64,000 nt of DNA from Goekera deserti. Lineage in GTDB: Bacteria > Actinomycetota > Actinomycetes > Mycobacteriales > Geodermatophilaceae. Shown here piece after piece: positions 33,894 through 42,587 of this stretch (positions are counted from its first letter, which is position 1; each line of letters begins with the position of its first letter). Both the position numbers and the translations under genes were made by a program. The stretch is from the NCBI RefSeq assembly GCF_010685995.1, contig NZ_JAAGWK010000021.1, forward strand, positions 62,001 to 126,000, read 5' to 3'. A model generated the notes under the pieces. It made no database searches. It was given only the letters and a program-made list of their open reading frames with translations, and was not told where the DNA came from.

Positions 33894-33921
33894 TCAAGTC
33901 CCAGTGTGCCGGTGCCGATAC
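33894..33921 (+). promoter_or_regulatory. Candidate sigma-28 (FliA/WhiG-type) promoter of the cheB operon
   Basis: TCAAGTCC, then 12 bases, then GCCGATAC at 33914-33921 resembles TAAAGTTT-N11-GCCGATAA, the flagellar sigma consensus, matching five of the first six -35 bases and seven of eight -10 bases. It lies 49 bases before the cheB start. Confidence 0.55.
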
Positions 33922-33969
33922 TCGGTGTGACGGCCCGCTGGCGGGACAGAGCTGCACCAGGGGGACCGC

Positions 33970-35079
33970 GTGAACCCGATCCGCGTGATGGTGGTCGACG
34001 ACTCCGTCGTCGTCCGCAAGATCGTGACCGACGTGCTGTCGCAGGACCCGATGATCGAGGTCGTGGGCACGGCGGCGAACGGCCGGCTGGCCATGGCGAA
34101 GATCGGCGGGCTCAAGCCCGACCTGGTCACCATGGACATCGAGATGCCGGAGATGAACGGCATCGAGACGGTCCGCGCGATCCGCGCCACCCGCAACCGG
34201 GTGCCGATCATCATGTTCAGCACGCTCACCGAGCGGGGCGCCTCCGCCACCCTGGACGCGCTGTCCTCCGGTGCCAACGACTACGTGACGAAGCCGGCCA
34301 ACGTCGGCAGCGTCGCCCTGTCGATGGAGAGCGTGCGCGAGCAGCTCGTACCCAAGATCAAGGCGCTCACCGGCCGCCCGACGGGCCCCGGCCCCGGCAT
34401 GGCGCCCCCCCGGCCGATGGCCGGCCCGCCGCGGGAGCCCCAGCCGCGCACCGGTCCCCGCAAGGACCCCTCCGTCCTGGTGATCGGCTCCTCCACCGGA
34501 GGCCCCGAGGCGCTGACCAAGCTGCTGCCGGCGCTGCCCGCGAACCTGCCCGTGCCGGTGTTGCTCGTGCAGCACATGCCACCGGTGTTCACCCGCCAGT
34601 TCGCCCAGCGGCTTGACCGGCTGTGCGGCTTCCGCGTGGTCGAGGCCGTCGACGGCACCCCGCTCGCGCCGGGCACCGTGCACCTGGCCCCCGGCGACCA
34701 CCACCTGACCGTGCGCACCAACGGCCGGCAGAAGGCCACCCAGCTCAACCAGGGCCCGCCGGAGAACTTCTGCCGCCCCGCGGTGGACGTGCTCTTCCGC
34801 TCCGCCGTCACCGCCTTCGACGGGGCCGTGCTCGGCGTCGTCCTGACCGGGATGGGCTCCGACGGTCGCATCGGCACCGGCCTCATCCGGGAGGCCGGAG
34901 GCTCGGTCATCGCGCAGGACCAGGCCACCTCGGTGGTCTGGGGCATGCCCGGTGCGGTGACCCAGGCCGGCTTCGCCGACCAGGTCCTCCCGATCGACCG
35001 CATCGCCGAGGCGATCATGCGCCACTTCACCGGGTCCCGGTCCACGGGTCCCGCCGTCCTGACCGGAGGAGCCCGATGA
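33970..35079 (+). CDS. cheB: CheB, chemotaxis methylesterase response regulator
   Basis: 369 residues. Receiver domain 1-125 with VVDDS and phosphoacceptor Asp56 in TMDIEMPEMNG, a Pro/Arg-rich linker, and a methylesterase domain with the catalytic Ser in GSSTGGPEAL, His in LLVQHMPPVFTRQFA and Asp in GMGSDG. It removes methyl groups from, or deamidates, chemoreceptors for adaptation. Start is GTG 33970 with AGGGGGA upstream. It overlaps cheR by four bases. Confidence 0.96.
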   Translation: MNPIRVMVVDDSVVVRKIVTDVLSQDPMIEVVGTAANGRLAMAKIGGLKPDLVTMDIEMPEMNGIETVRAIRATRNRVPIIMFSTLTERGASATLDALSSGANDYVTKPANVGSVALSMESVREQLVPKIKALTGRPTGPGPGMAPPRPMAGPPREPQPRTGPRKDPSVLVIGSSTGGPEALTKLLPALPANLPVPVLLVQHMPPVFTRQFAQRLDRLCGFRVVEAVDGTPLAPGTVHLAPGDHHLTVRTNGRQKATQLNQGPPENFCRPAVDVLFRSAVTAFDGAVLGVVLTGMGSDGRIGTGLIREAGGSVIAQDQATSVVWGMPGAVTQAGFADQVLPIDRIAEAIMRHFTGSRSTGPAVLTGGAR

Positions 35080-35900
35080 CGCTGACAGCGACCAGCTTCG
35101 ACTACGTGCGCCAGCTGGTGCACCGCGAGAGCGCCATCGTCCTCCAGCCGGGCAAGGAGTACCTCGTCGAGGCGCGCCTGATGCCCATCGCCCAGAAGCT
35201 GGGCCTGGCAGGCGTGTCCGAGCTGGTGGAGACGGTGCGCAAGCGCCCGGACCCGGCCAGCACCCGCCGCATCGTCGAGGCGCTGACCACCAACGAGACG
35301 TCGTGGTTCCGGGACGGCGATCCGTTCACCGCCCTGACCAGCACCGTCCTGCCCCAGCTGACCGCTGCCCGCGGCGCCAACGAGACCATCCAGATCTGGT
35401 CGGCCGCCTCCTCCAGCGGCCAGGAGCCGTACACGATCGCCATGCTGCTGCGCGACGCCATGCCCACCGCGTCGTCCCGGGTGCGGATCACCGCGACCGA
35501 CCTCTCCCGCGAGATGGTCGAGCGCACCCGCGCCGGGCGCTTCAGCCAGCTCGAGGTCAACCGGGGCCTGCCCGCCCCGATGCTGGTGCGGCACTTCACG
35601 CGCGCCGGCAGCGAGTGGGAGATCTCCCCGGAGCTGCGCCGCATGGTCACCGCCTCGGAGTGCAACCTCGCCGCGCCCCTGCCGCGGATGGGCCCGTTCG
35701 ACGTCGTCTACCTGCGCAACGTGCTCATCTACTTCGACCTGGCCACCAAGCAGGCGATCCTCGGCCGGGTGAAGCAGCTCATGCGGCCCGATGGCTGGCT
35801 GTTCCTCGGCGCCGCCGAGACCACGCTCGGCATCGACAACACCTGGGAGCGGGTCGTCGTCGGCCGCAGCTCCGCTTACCGCCCTCTGAAAGGGGTCTGA
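35076..35900 (+). CDS. cheR: CheR, chemoreceptor methyltransferase
   Basis: 274 residues. N-terminal helical domain (YVRQLVHRESAIVLQPGKEYLVEARL), then the SAM-binding domain with TTNETSWFRDGDPF, IWSAASSSGQEPYTIAM and FDVVYLRNVLIYFD, all standard CheR landmarks. It methylates receptor glutamates, opposing CheB. Start is ATG 35076 with GGAGGA upstream, overlapping the cheB stop (ATGA). Confidence 0.96.
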   Translation: MTLTATSFDYVRQLVHRESAIVLQPGKEYLVEARLMPIAQKLGLAGVSELVETVRKRPDPASTRRIVEALTTNETSWFRDGDPFTALTSTVLPQLTAARGANETIQIWSAASSSGQEPYTIAMLLRDAMPTASSRVRITATDLSREMVERTRAGRFSQLEVNRGLPAPMLVRHFTRAGSEWEISPELRRMVTASECNLAAPLPRMGPFDVVYLRNVLIYFDLATKQAILGRVKQLMRPDGWLFLGAAETTLGIDNTWERVVVGRSSAYRPLKGV

Positions 35901-35902
35901 CC

Positions 35903-36282
<380 letters not shown>

Positions 36283-36286
<4 letters not shown>

Positions 36287-36774
36287 CCGCCCCGCCCATC
36301 ACCGAACTGATCGACGCCGGGACCGTCCAGGGCATCGCCGACGAGGTCTGGGTCGCGATGCTCGGCGAGGACGAGTTCCTCGTCCCGCTGCCCGCGGAGC
36401 TGCCCACCGAGACCGTGAGCGCCTGGGTGTCGGTCTCCGGCCCCTGGAACGGCGCCGTCGTGCTCACCTGCGCGCCGGCGACCGCCGAGGAGCTCACCCG
36501 CTTCGTGCTCCAGGCCCACCCGCCGGAGCTGCTGGAGAACGGTGACGTCACCGACGCGTTCGGCGAGCTCGCCAACGTGCTCGGCGGCAACGTCAAGTCC
36601 CTGCTCCCCGGCCCGTCCAAGCTCGGCCTCCCCGAGGTCGGAACCACCCCGTCGGCCGGCTCCCCGGTCGACACCTGCCGCGTCGACGCCGTCTGGCGCG
36701 GTCACCCCCTGTCAATCACCGTGCAGGGCGCTGCGGCGCCCGTGCACCCCGAGCGGAACGAGGTGCCGCTGTGA
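36283..36774 (+). CDS. cheX: CheX-family CheY-P phosphatase
   Basis: 163 residues. The helix DVTDAFGELANVLGGNVKSLL contains Glu95 and Asn98, the E-x2-N active pair of CheX-type phosphatases. Flanking strands (VSAWVSVSGPWNGAVVLTC) match the CheC/CheX fold. It would dephosphorylate CheY-P and reset the motor signal. Start is ATG 36283, overlapping cheY; it overlaps the second cheY by four bases. Confidence 0.85.
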
Positions 36775-37133
36775 AGATCCTGGTCGCTGACGACAGCAGC
36801 GTGATGCGGAAGATCGTCATCCGGACGCTCCGGCAGGCCGGCTTCGACGACCACGACGTCGTCGAGGCGGAGAACGGTCGCGACGCCTACGACAAGGTCG
36901 GCTCGGAGAAGCCCGACCTGGTCCTGTCGGACTGGAACATGCCCGAGATGACCGGGATCGAGTGCCTCCAGGCGCTGCGCAACAGCGGCTCGCAGGTCCC
37001 CTTCGGGTTCGTGACCTCCGAGGGCTCGGCCGAGATGCGGGAGAAGGCCGCCGACGCCGGCGCCCTGTTCCTCATCGCCAAGCCGTTCAACGCCGACAGC
37101 TTCGCCGACGCCCTGGACGGGATCCTGGCATGA
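36771..37133 (+). CDS. cheY: CheY-like response regulator, second copy
   Basis: 120-residue receiver domain: VADDSSVMRKIV, phosphoacceptor Asp54 in VLSDWNMPEMTG, FVTSEGSAEM and LIAKPFNADSF. Start is GTG 36771, overlapping cheX by four bases; its own stop overlaps the next gene by four bases. Two CheY proteins usually mean one switches the motor and the other acts as a phosphate sink. Confidence 0.93.
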   Translation: MKILVADDSSVMRKIVIRTLRQAGFDDHDVVEAENGRDAYDKVGSEKPDLVLSDWNMPEMTGIECLQALRNSGSQVPFGFVTSEGSAEMREKAADAGALFLIAKPFNADSFADALDGILA

Positions 37134-37615
37134 GCACCACGCTGCTCCCCGCCCCCAAGGACATCCGCGACCTGCTGACCGACCTGGTCGGCCGCGAGGT
37201 CACCGTCGCCCCCGGCGAGCCGGTCATGCCCACGCCGCGGGAGAAGTCCTCGGTGTCGATCTTCGTCGACCCGCAGCTGAAGGTGCTCGCGGTGTGCGTC
37301 ATGGACCTGCCCCTCTCGGGCTGGACCGCCGCCGCCCTGGCGCTGCTGCCCCCCGGCGGCGTGCAGGACGCCGTCGCCGACGGCGAGCTGTACCCGATGC
37401 ACGTCGAGGCGCTGTACGAGGTCGTGAACGTGCTGTCCTCGATCTTCAACACCCCGGGTGCACCGCACGCCAAGCTGCACGCCCTGCACGCGCCGGGCGA
37501 GACCATCCCGCTGGACGTGCTGGGCATCGCCTCGTCGCTCGGCAACCGGATCGACCTGGACGCCACGGTCGCCGGCTACGGGAAGGGCAAGATCTCCATC
37601 GTCCTGCCGTTCTGA
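37130..37615 (+). CDS. Diverged CheX-like protein, last gene of the che operon
   Basis: 161 residues, not obviously in a named family, but HVEALYEVVNVLSSIFN contains Glu97-x2-Asn100, the same active-pair spacing as the CheX protein two genes upstream, within a similar helix. The preceding SVSIFVDPQLKVLAVCVMDL strands also fit the CheC/CheX fold. It is probably a second or non-catalytic phosphatase. Start is ATG 37130 in a four-base overlap; a strong terminator follows. Confidence 0.75.
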   Translation: MSTTLLPAPKDIRDLLTDLVGREVTVAPGEPVMPTPREKSSVSIFVDPQLKVLAVCVMDLPLSGWTAAALALLPPGGVQDAVADGELYPMHVEALYEVVNVLSSIFNTPGAPHAKLHALHAPGETIPLDVLGIASSLGNRIDLDATVAGYGKGKISIVLPF

Positions 37616-37628
37616 CGGACGTGCCGTG

Positions 37629-37662
37629 CCGCCGTCCGGGGCCCTCGTGCCCCGGACGGCGG
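37629..37662 (+). terminator. Hairpin terminator of the cheB operon
   Basis: CCGCCGTCCGGGGC and GCCCCGGACGGCGG form a perfect 14-base stem with a six-base loop, 13 bases after the stop at 37615. Confidence 0.75.
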
Positions 37663-37791
37663 GTCGGCGCCACCGCCGTCCGGGATGACCCTCGGGTACC
37701 CCCACCCCCCGGACGGACACCGTCCGCATGTGAACAGCGTGTCAACTCCGCACGCCGTCGGCGCGCGCCTCGCGTCGTGGTCGTGTCGGGG

Positions 37792-38577
37792 TCAGCCGCG
37801 CCGGTCGGCCAGGAAGCGGAACCGCTCACGGGTGGCCGCCACCTCCGCCGCCGACACGTCGGCCAGCACCATCGTCTCGACCCCCGCCGCCGTCGCGAGC
37901 AGCTCGCCCGTCGGGGACACGATCCGGCTGTCGCCGCAGTGCTCGGTGCCGTCGCCGGCCGTACCGACCCGGTTGCAGCCCACCACGTACGCCTGGTTCT
38001 CGATCGCGCGCGCCTGCAGCAGCGCCTGCCAGTGCAGCCGCCGGGGTGCGGGCCAGTTCGCCGGCACCAGGTACACGTCGGTGTCCGGGGCCAGCCGCCA
38101 GAACTCGTCGGCGAAGCGCAGGTCGTAGCAGACGAACAGTGACACGCGCAGCTCCCCGACCTGCACGGTCACCGGCCGGTCGCCGGCCCGGAAGTACTCG
38201 TGCTCGCCGGCGTGGGTGAACGGGTGCAGCTTCCGGTAGCGGTGCACGGTGCCGTCCGGCCCGGCCAGCACGAAGGAGTTGTACGGCCGCGGGTCGCCGT
38301 CGCCGGCCAGCTCCGGGCAGGTCCCGCCCACCCAGACGCCGTGCTCGGCCGCCTGCTCGACGAGGAAACCGGCCGACTCACCGCCCTCCGGCTCCCCCAG
38401 CCCCGGGCTCATCGAGAAGCCGGTGGAGAACGTCTCGGTGAGCAGCACCAGCCCCGCCCCCGCGCCCACCGCCGCGGCCACCCGGGGCGCCAGCCGCTCG
38501 AGGTTCGCCGCGCGGTCCTCCCAGACGATGTCGTGCTGCAGCGCCGCGATCCTCACGCCGTCCCCCTCGCTGCCCAT
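37792..38577 (-). CDS. Carbon-nitrogen hydrolase (omega-amidase-like nitrilase)
   Basis: 261 residues with the Glu-Lys-Cys catalytic triad: LLTETF, YRKLHPF and FVCYDLRF. The short length and HPFTHAGEHEYFRAG match the omega-amidase/Nit2-like branch that hydrolyses alpha-ketoglutaramate and 2-oxo-4-methylthiobutanoate amides. An aminotransferase gene lies just upstream on the same strand, which supports that reading because glutamine transaminases make these amides. Start is ATG 38577; a GTG at 38556 is an alternative. Confidence 0.85.
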   Translation of the reverse strand: MGSEGDGVRIAALQHDIVWEDRAANLERLAPRVAAAVGAGAGLVLLTETFSTGFSMSPGLGEPEGGESAGFLVEQAAEHGVWVGGTCPELAGDGDPRPYNSFVLAGPDGTVHRYRKLHPFTHAGEHEYFRAGDRPVTVQVGELRVSLFVCYDLRFADEFWRLAPDTDVYLVPANWPAPRRLHWQALLQARAIENQAYVVGCNRVGTAGDGTEHCGDSRIVSPTGELLATAAGVETMVLADVSAAEVAATRERFRFLADRRG

Positions 38578-38586
38578 GCCCCCCCA

Positions 38587-38664
38587 CCGCCAAGATGGCC
38601 ATCATGGCGGGCTGTTCGTGTCGATCCTGGCGGGCCGCCCCGCCACGATGGCCATTGTGGCGGG
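38587..38664. repeat. Two copies of the CCGCCA-GATGGCCATC-TGGCGG palindrome
   Basis: Copies at 38587-38610 and 38639-38664 each have one mismatched pair, and both are followed by GGCTG-TCGTGTCGATC, the same tail as after the perfect palindrome at 4602-4627. They fill the gap between the aminotransferase stop and the nitrilase start. Confidence 0.8.
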
Positions 38665-38714
38665 CTGATCGTGTCGATCGTGGTGCGGGGCGGCACCCAG
38701 GACGGCGGGGGCGA

Positions 38715-39902
38715 TCAGGCCAGGCGGGACAGGCGGCGCGCGGCGTCGGCGACGACCTCGTCGCGCTTGCAGAACGCGAAGCGCACCAGGTGCCGGCCCA
38801 GGTGGGCGTGCGACGGGTCGTAGAACACCACCGTCGGGACGGCGACGACGCCCACCCGCCCGGGCAGCTCCCGGCAGAAGGCCCAGCCGTCGCCGTCGGG
38901 CTGCACGCCGCGCACGTCCACGGTGGCGAAGTAGGTGCCCTGCGGCGCGATCGCCGGCAGCCCGGCCGCCGCGAGCCCGGTCAGCAGCAGGTCCCGGCGG
39001 CGCTCGAGCACCGCGGCGCCGCGGTGGAAGTACGCGTCGGGCAGGCCGAGCCCGGCGGCGATCGCCGGCTGGAACGGCCCGCCGTTGACGTAGGTGAGGA
39101 ACTGCTTCGCCGTACGGACGGCGGCGACCAGCGCGGCCGGTCCGCACACCCAGCCGATCTTCCAGCCGGTCGTGTGGAACGTCTTGCCGCCGCTGGACAC
39201 CACCAGCGTGCGCTCGCGCATGCCCGGCAGCGTGGCGATCGAGACGTGCTCGGACCCGCTGAACACCAGGTGCTCGTACACCTCGTCGGTGAGCACCAGC
39301 AGGTCGTGCTCGACGGCCAGGTCGGCGACCAGTTGCAGCTCCGCCCGGGAGAACACCTTGCCGGTGGGGTTGTGCGGGGTGTTGAGCAGCACCACGCGGG
39401 TGCGCCCGGTGACGGCGGCGCGCAGCTCCACCGGGTCGAACTCCCAGACCCCGCCGCCGCCCGGCGCGGGCGGGCGCAGCGGCACCGGGCGGGCCACCGC
39501 GCCGGCCATCGCGATGCCCGCGGCGTAGGAGTCGTACATCGGCTCGAAGACGACGACCTCGTCACCGGTGTCGAGCAGGCCCAGCAGCGCCCCGGCCAGT
39601 GCCTCGGTGGCGCCCGCGGTGACCAGCACCTCGGCGTCGGGGTCGTAGGTCAGCCCGCGGAACCGCAACTGGTGCGCGGCGATCGCCTCGCGCAGCACCG
39701 GCAGGCCCGGTCCGGGCGGGTACTGGTCCAGCCCGGTGCCGATCGCGGCCCGCGCGACGTCGAGCACCTCGTCCGGGCCGGGTTCGTCGGGGAACCCCTG
39801 GCCCAGGTTCACCGCACCGGTGGCGAGGGCGAGCGCGCTCATCTCGGCGAAGACCGTCGTCCCGAAGCCCTGGAGCCGAGCCGACAGGTACGGGGTGCGC
39901 AC
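38715..39902 (-). CDS. PLP-dependent class I/II aminotransferase
   Basis: 395 residues, fold type I. Features: VNLGQGFPDEPGP, LDQYPPGPGLPVLREAIA, NTPHNPTGKVF, LTDEVYEHLVF, and the PLP lysine in SSGGKTFHTTGWKIGW. The pattern is that of the kynurenine/glutamine-K/methionine transaminase branch and of actinobacterial DapC-like enzymes. Start is GTG 39902; the extended frame to 39983 adds an unconserved Arg-rich leader. Next to the omega-amidase-like gene it suggests a glutamine transaminase plus omega-amidase route. Confidence 0.87.
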   Translation of the reverse strand: MRTPYLSARLQGFGTTVFAEMSALALATGAVNLGQGFPDEPGPDEVLDVARAAIGTGLDQYPPGPGLPVLREAIAAHQLRFRGLTYDPDAEVLVTAGATEALAGALLGLLDTGDEVVVFEPMYDSYAAGIAMAGAVARPVPLRPPAPGGGGVWEFDPVELRAAVTGRTRVVLLNTPHNPTGKVFSRAELQLVADLAVEHDLLVLTDEVYEHLVFSGSEHVSIATLPGMRERTLVVSSGGKTFHTTGWKIGWVCGPAALVAAVRTAKQFLTYVNGGPFQPAIAAGLGLPDAYFHRGAAVLERRRDLLLTGLAAAGLPAIAPQGTYFATVDVRGVQPDGDGWAFCRELPGRVGVVAVPTVVFYDPSHAHLGRHLVRFAFCKRDEVVADAARRLSRLA

Positions 39903-39941
39903 ACCCCCGACCCTACGCAGCCCCCGGCGACCAGCCCCCGC

Positions 39942-39997
39942 GATCACGGAGCTGCGTGAGCGGCGCGCCGGCGTGTCGCTCACCCAGCTCCATGATC
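39942..39997. repeat. Large inverted repeat, 21-base arms
   Basis: GATCACGGAGCTGCGTGAGCG (39942-39962) and its near-complement (39977-39997) pair with two mismatches around a 14-base loop, in the gap upstream of the aminotransferase and downstream of the RNB gene on the same strand. It could terminate the RNB transcript. Confidence 0.7.
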
Positions 39998-40026
39998 ACG
40001 CCCGACCCCCGCCCGGGCGGGTGGGC

Positions 40027-41442
40027 TCAGGCGGGGACGAAGCGGACGGCGCGGGTGGCCGGGTCGGCCTGGGTGAGGCGCACGGTGACCCGCTCGCCGG
40101 GGCGCTGGCCGGCACCGTCGCAGCGCGCCCGGACGGCGAGGTCGTCCAGCACCACCGTGGCGCGGTCCCCGCCGGCGTCGAGCACCACCGCGGGGAACGT
40201 CTCGCCCACCCGGCCGGCCAGCAGCGCTGCCTCGGTGGCGTCGACCACGGCGCGCTCGACCTCCTTGGTGTGCCGGTCGGAGGCGGCCATCAGCGCCGGC
40301 AGCAGCGGCAGCGTGGCGCGCAGCTCCGGCTCGGGCTCGGCACCCGCGGCCAGGGCCAGGCACACCTCGGTGCCGAACCGGTCGACCAGCCGGCGCAGCG
40401 GCGCGGTCACGTGCGCGTAGGGCCCGCCGACGCCGCCGTGGCCGGGCTCGGCCGGCGGCGTGCCGTCGAAGGCGGTGTACGCCGCACCGCGCAGCAGGCT
40501 CGCGGCCTCGTCCAGGAACGCGGCGTGCCGGGGCAGGGCCGGGTCCAGCCCGGCGATCACCGCACCGGGGGCCGCGCCCTCGGGCCAGTCCACGTCCAGG
40601 GCGGGGGCGAGCCGGCGCAGGGCGGCCACGTCGGCGGGGGCCGGCGGCGGCAGGGTGCGCAGCACGCCCACCCCGCCGTCCAGCATCAGCCGCGCGGCGC
40701 AGCCACCGGTGAGCAGCGAGACCTGGGCGTTCCAGTCCTCGACGTCGGCCTGCCCGCGGAACACCACCCGCCAGCCGTCCGGCCCGGCCTCCACCTCCTG
40801 GGACGGCGTGCCCAGCTCGATCGCGCCGCGGGCCAGCGCCCGGGCGTGCAGCAGGGCGCCGATCTCGGGCAGCAGCGCCAGCGGCCCGTCCAGCGCGCCC
40901 GCGTCGACCTGGGCCTGCACCGCGGCGTAGTCCAGCTGGGCCCGGCTGCGCACCTGCGCCCGGCGCAGGTCGACCGCGGTCACCTCGCCGTCGCCGTCCA
41001 GGTCGATCGTCCACAGCGCGGCCGGGGCGAGCTGGCCGGGCAGCAGGCTGGCCGCGCCCTCCGACAGCTCCGCCGGGTGCAGCGGGGTGCGCCCGTCGGG
41101 GCAGTACAGCGTCTGCCCGCGCCGGCGGGCCTCGGCGTCCAGCGCCCCGCCGAGGACGACGAAGCCGCCCACGTCGGCGATCGCGTAGGAGACCCGGTAG
41201 CCGCCCGCCCGCCGCTGCAGGTGCACGGCCTGGTCCAGGTCGCGGCTGCCCAGCGGGTCCAGGGTGACCAGCTCGAGGTCGGTCCGGTCGTGCTCGGGCA
41301 GCGGCGGGTCGGCCGCCACCCGCACCGCCTCGGCGACGACGTCGTCACCGAACCGCAGCGGGACGTCGAACTCGGCGCGGACGGCGTCGAAGTCCGGTCC
41401 GACCACCCCCGCGGTCGTGCGCAGCACCCGGCGTACGGCCAC
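40027..41442 (-). CDS. RNB-domain exoribonuclease
   Basis: 471 residues of the RNase II/R catalytic family. The RNB signature is seen as VTLDPLGSRDLDQAVHLQR, with the metal-binding aspartates, then YAIADVGGFV and YAHVTAPLRRLVDRFG. The cold-shock and S1 flanking domains of full RNase II are reduced, leaving a short C-terminal OB-like end. Start is GTG 41442, because GGGGAGG lies seven bases upstream; a GTG at 41469 lacks this. Predicted 3'-5' RNA degradation in the cytosol. Confidence 0.88.
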   Translation of the reverse strand: MAVRRVLRTTAGVVGPDFDAVRAEFDVPLRFGDDVVAEAVRVAADPPLPEHDRTDLELVTLDPLGSRDLDQAVHLQRRAGGYRVSYAIADVGGFVVLGGALDAEARRRGQTLYCPDGRTPLHPAELSEGAASLLPGQLAPAALWTIDLDGDGEVTAVDLRRAQVRSRAQLDYAAVQAQVDAGALDGPLALLPEIGALLHARALARGAIELGTPSQEVEAGPDGWRVVFRGQADVEDWNAQVSLLTGGCAARLMLDGGVGVLRTLPPPAPADVAALRRLAPALDVDWPEGAAPGAVIAGLDPALPRHAAFLDEAASLLRGAAYTAFDGTPPAEPGHGGVGGPYAHVTAPLRRLVDRFGTEVCLALAAGAEPEPELRATLPLLPALMAASDRHTKEVERAVVDATEAALLAGRVGETFPAVVLDAGGDRATVVLDDLAVRARCDGAGQRPGERVTVRLTQADPATRAVRFVPA

Positions 41443-41484
41443 CTGCCACCTCCCCTGTCCGGCGCCCACCCTCGCAGACGGGCC

Positions 41485-41500
41485 GGTTCCACGTGGAACC
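41485..41500. promoter_or_regulatory. Candidate parS chromosome-partition site
   Basis: GGTTCCACGTGGAACC is a 16-base perfect palindrome. Its inner 14 bases GTTCCACGTGGAAC are identical to the core of known ParB-binding parS sites of the TGTTCCACGTGGAACA type and two changes from GTTTCACGTGAAAC. It is intergenic, between the RNB and S4 genes, in a segment that is origin-proximal by gene order. Confidence 0.72.
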
Positions 41501-41547
41501 GCGGGGGCCCGTCGCGAGGCCGCGGGTGGGGGCAGGAGGGCCCGTCC

Positions 41548-41763
41548 TCAGGCGATGCGGACGTCCGGCAGCCCAGCCACCGACACGACGTCGCCACGGC
41601 GCAGCTGGCGCCCGCGGCGCTCCTCCGGCTCCCCGTTGACCCGCACGTCGCCGCTGGTGAGCACGTCCTTCACCTGCGCTCCGGACGGGACGGCGTCGAC
41701 CAGCTTCAGCAGCTGCCCGAGCCGGATGGACTCCTCACCGGGGCGGATCTCGACGGTGCGCAC
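41548..41763 (-). CDS. RNA-binding S4 domain protein
   Basis: 71 residues, a stand-alone S4 domain of the YbcJ/RqcP-like type: SIRLGQLLKLVDAVPSGAQVKDVLTSGDVRVNGEPEERRGRQLRRGDVV. Expected to bind structured RNA or ribosomal subunits. Start is GTG 41763 with GGGGAGA upstream. It lies 105 bases beyond the RNB gene start and 23 bases after the MOSC gene end. Confidence 0.88.
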   Translation of the reverse strand: MRTVEIRPGEESIRLGQLLKLVDAVPSGAQVKDVLTSGDVRVNGEPEERRGRQLRRGDVVSVAGLPDVRIA

Positions 41764-41786
41764 CCGCCCAGTCTCCCCGGCGGCGC

Positions 41787-42524
41787 TCAGCCACCGGCGT
41801 GCAGCTCCGCGCCGGCCGGGCTGAGCACCGCGTCGCCCACCGCGATCGGGCCGGGCCGGGCCACCAGCGCGCCCACGGCCAGCGTGCCGCCGTGCTCCCG
41901 GTGCACCGCGCGCAGCACGCTGGTGTCCCGGGTGATGCCGCCGGGCTGCGGGCGGGTGGTCATGACGCAGCGCGACACCTGCCGGACGACGTCCAGCACG
42001 GCACCGCCCAGGGTGACCCGGGAGCCGACCAGCCCGTCCTCGCCGGCGCCGTCGAGCACCACGTTGGCGCGGAACCGACGGCGGTCCCAGCTGCCCAGGC
42101 TGGCCGTGCTGATCAGCGACACCCGCACGTCGTCGCTGTCGTGGAACGCACCACCGGCGCCGTCCCAGGCGTGCCAGCGGCCACCCTCGTCCTCGGCGTC
42201 GTCCGGGTTCTCGAACCGGCGGCGGGTCGGCTGGCCGGTGGAGCGCAGCGCCACCCGGCGGCCGGTCCAGTCCGAGAGCACCGCGTCGTCGCGGGTGACG
42301 GTGCCGTCGGGCAGCTCGATCTCCACGCCGCCGACGGGGGTGAGCCGGGCCGAGGCGAACAGCAGCTCGGGCACCCGGCGGGCGGTGAGCCCGTAGCCGG
42401 TGTCCAGGTCGAACAGCGCCCAGCCGCGGTCACCGTGCAGGCCGTGGGCGCCGAGCTCGCCGGCCTCGACCTGCTCGCCCTGCAGCGACTTGACCGGGAA
42501 CCGCCAGATCTCCGCGATGCGCAC
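41787..42524 (-). CDS. MOSC-domain protein
   Basis: 245 residues. An N-terminal MOSC beta-barrel region (IAEIWRFPVKSLQGEQVEA, HGDRGWALFD) and a MOSC core with FRANVVLDG, a conserved Cys in VSRCVMTTRPQPGG, and GDAVLSP. The family binds molybdenum cofactor sulfur or reduces N-hydroxylated compounds (YcbX/mARC-like). Start is GTG 42524, where the conserved strand begins. Confidence 0.87.
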   Translation of the reverse strand: MRIAEIWRFPVKSLQGEQVEAGELGAHGLHGDRGWALFDLDTGYGLTARRVPELLFASARLTPVGGVEIELPDGTVTRDDAVLSDWTGRRVALRSTGQPTRRRFENPDDAEDEGGRWHAWDGAGGAFHDSDDVRVSLISTASLGSWDRRRFRANVVLDGAGEDGLVGSRVTLGGAVLDVVRQVSRCVMTTRPQPGGITRDTSVLRAVHREHGGTLAVGALVARPGPIAVGDAVLSPAGAELHAGG

Positions 42525-42587
42525 GGCCCCACGGTGCGCCACCGGGCCGGGTGAGTCCAACCGGGTGACCCACCCGTCACAGCAGGC

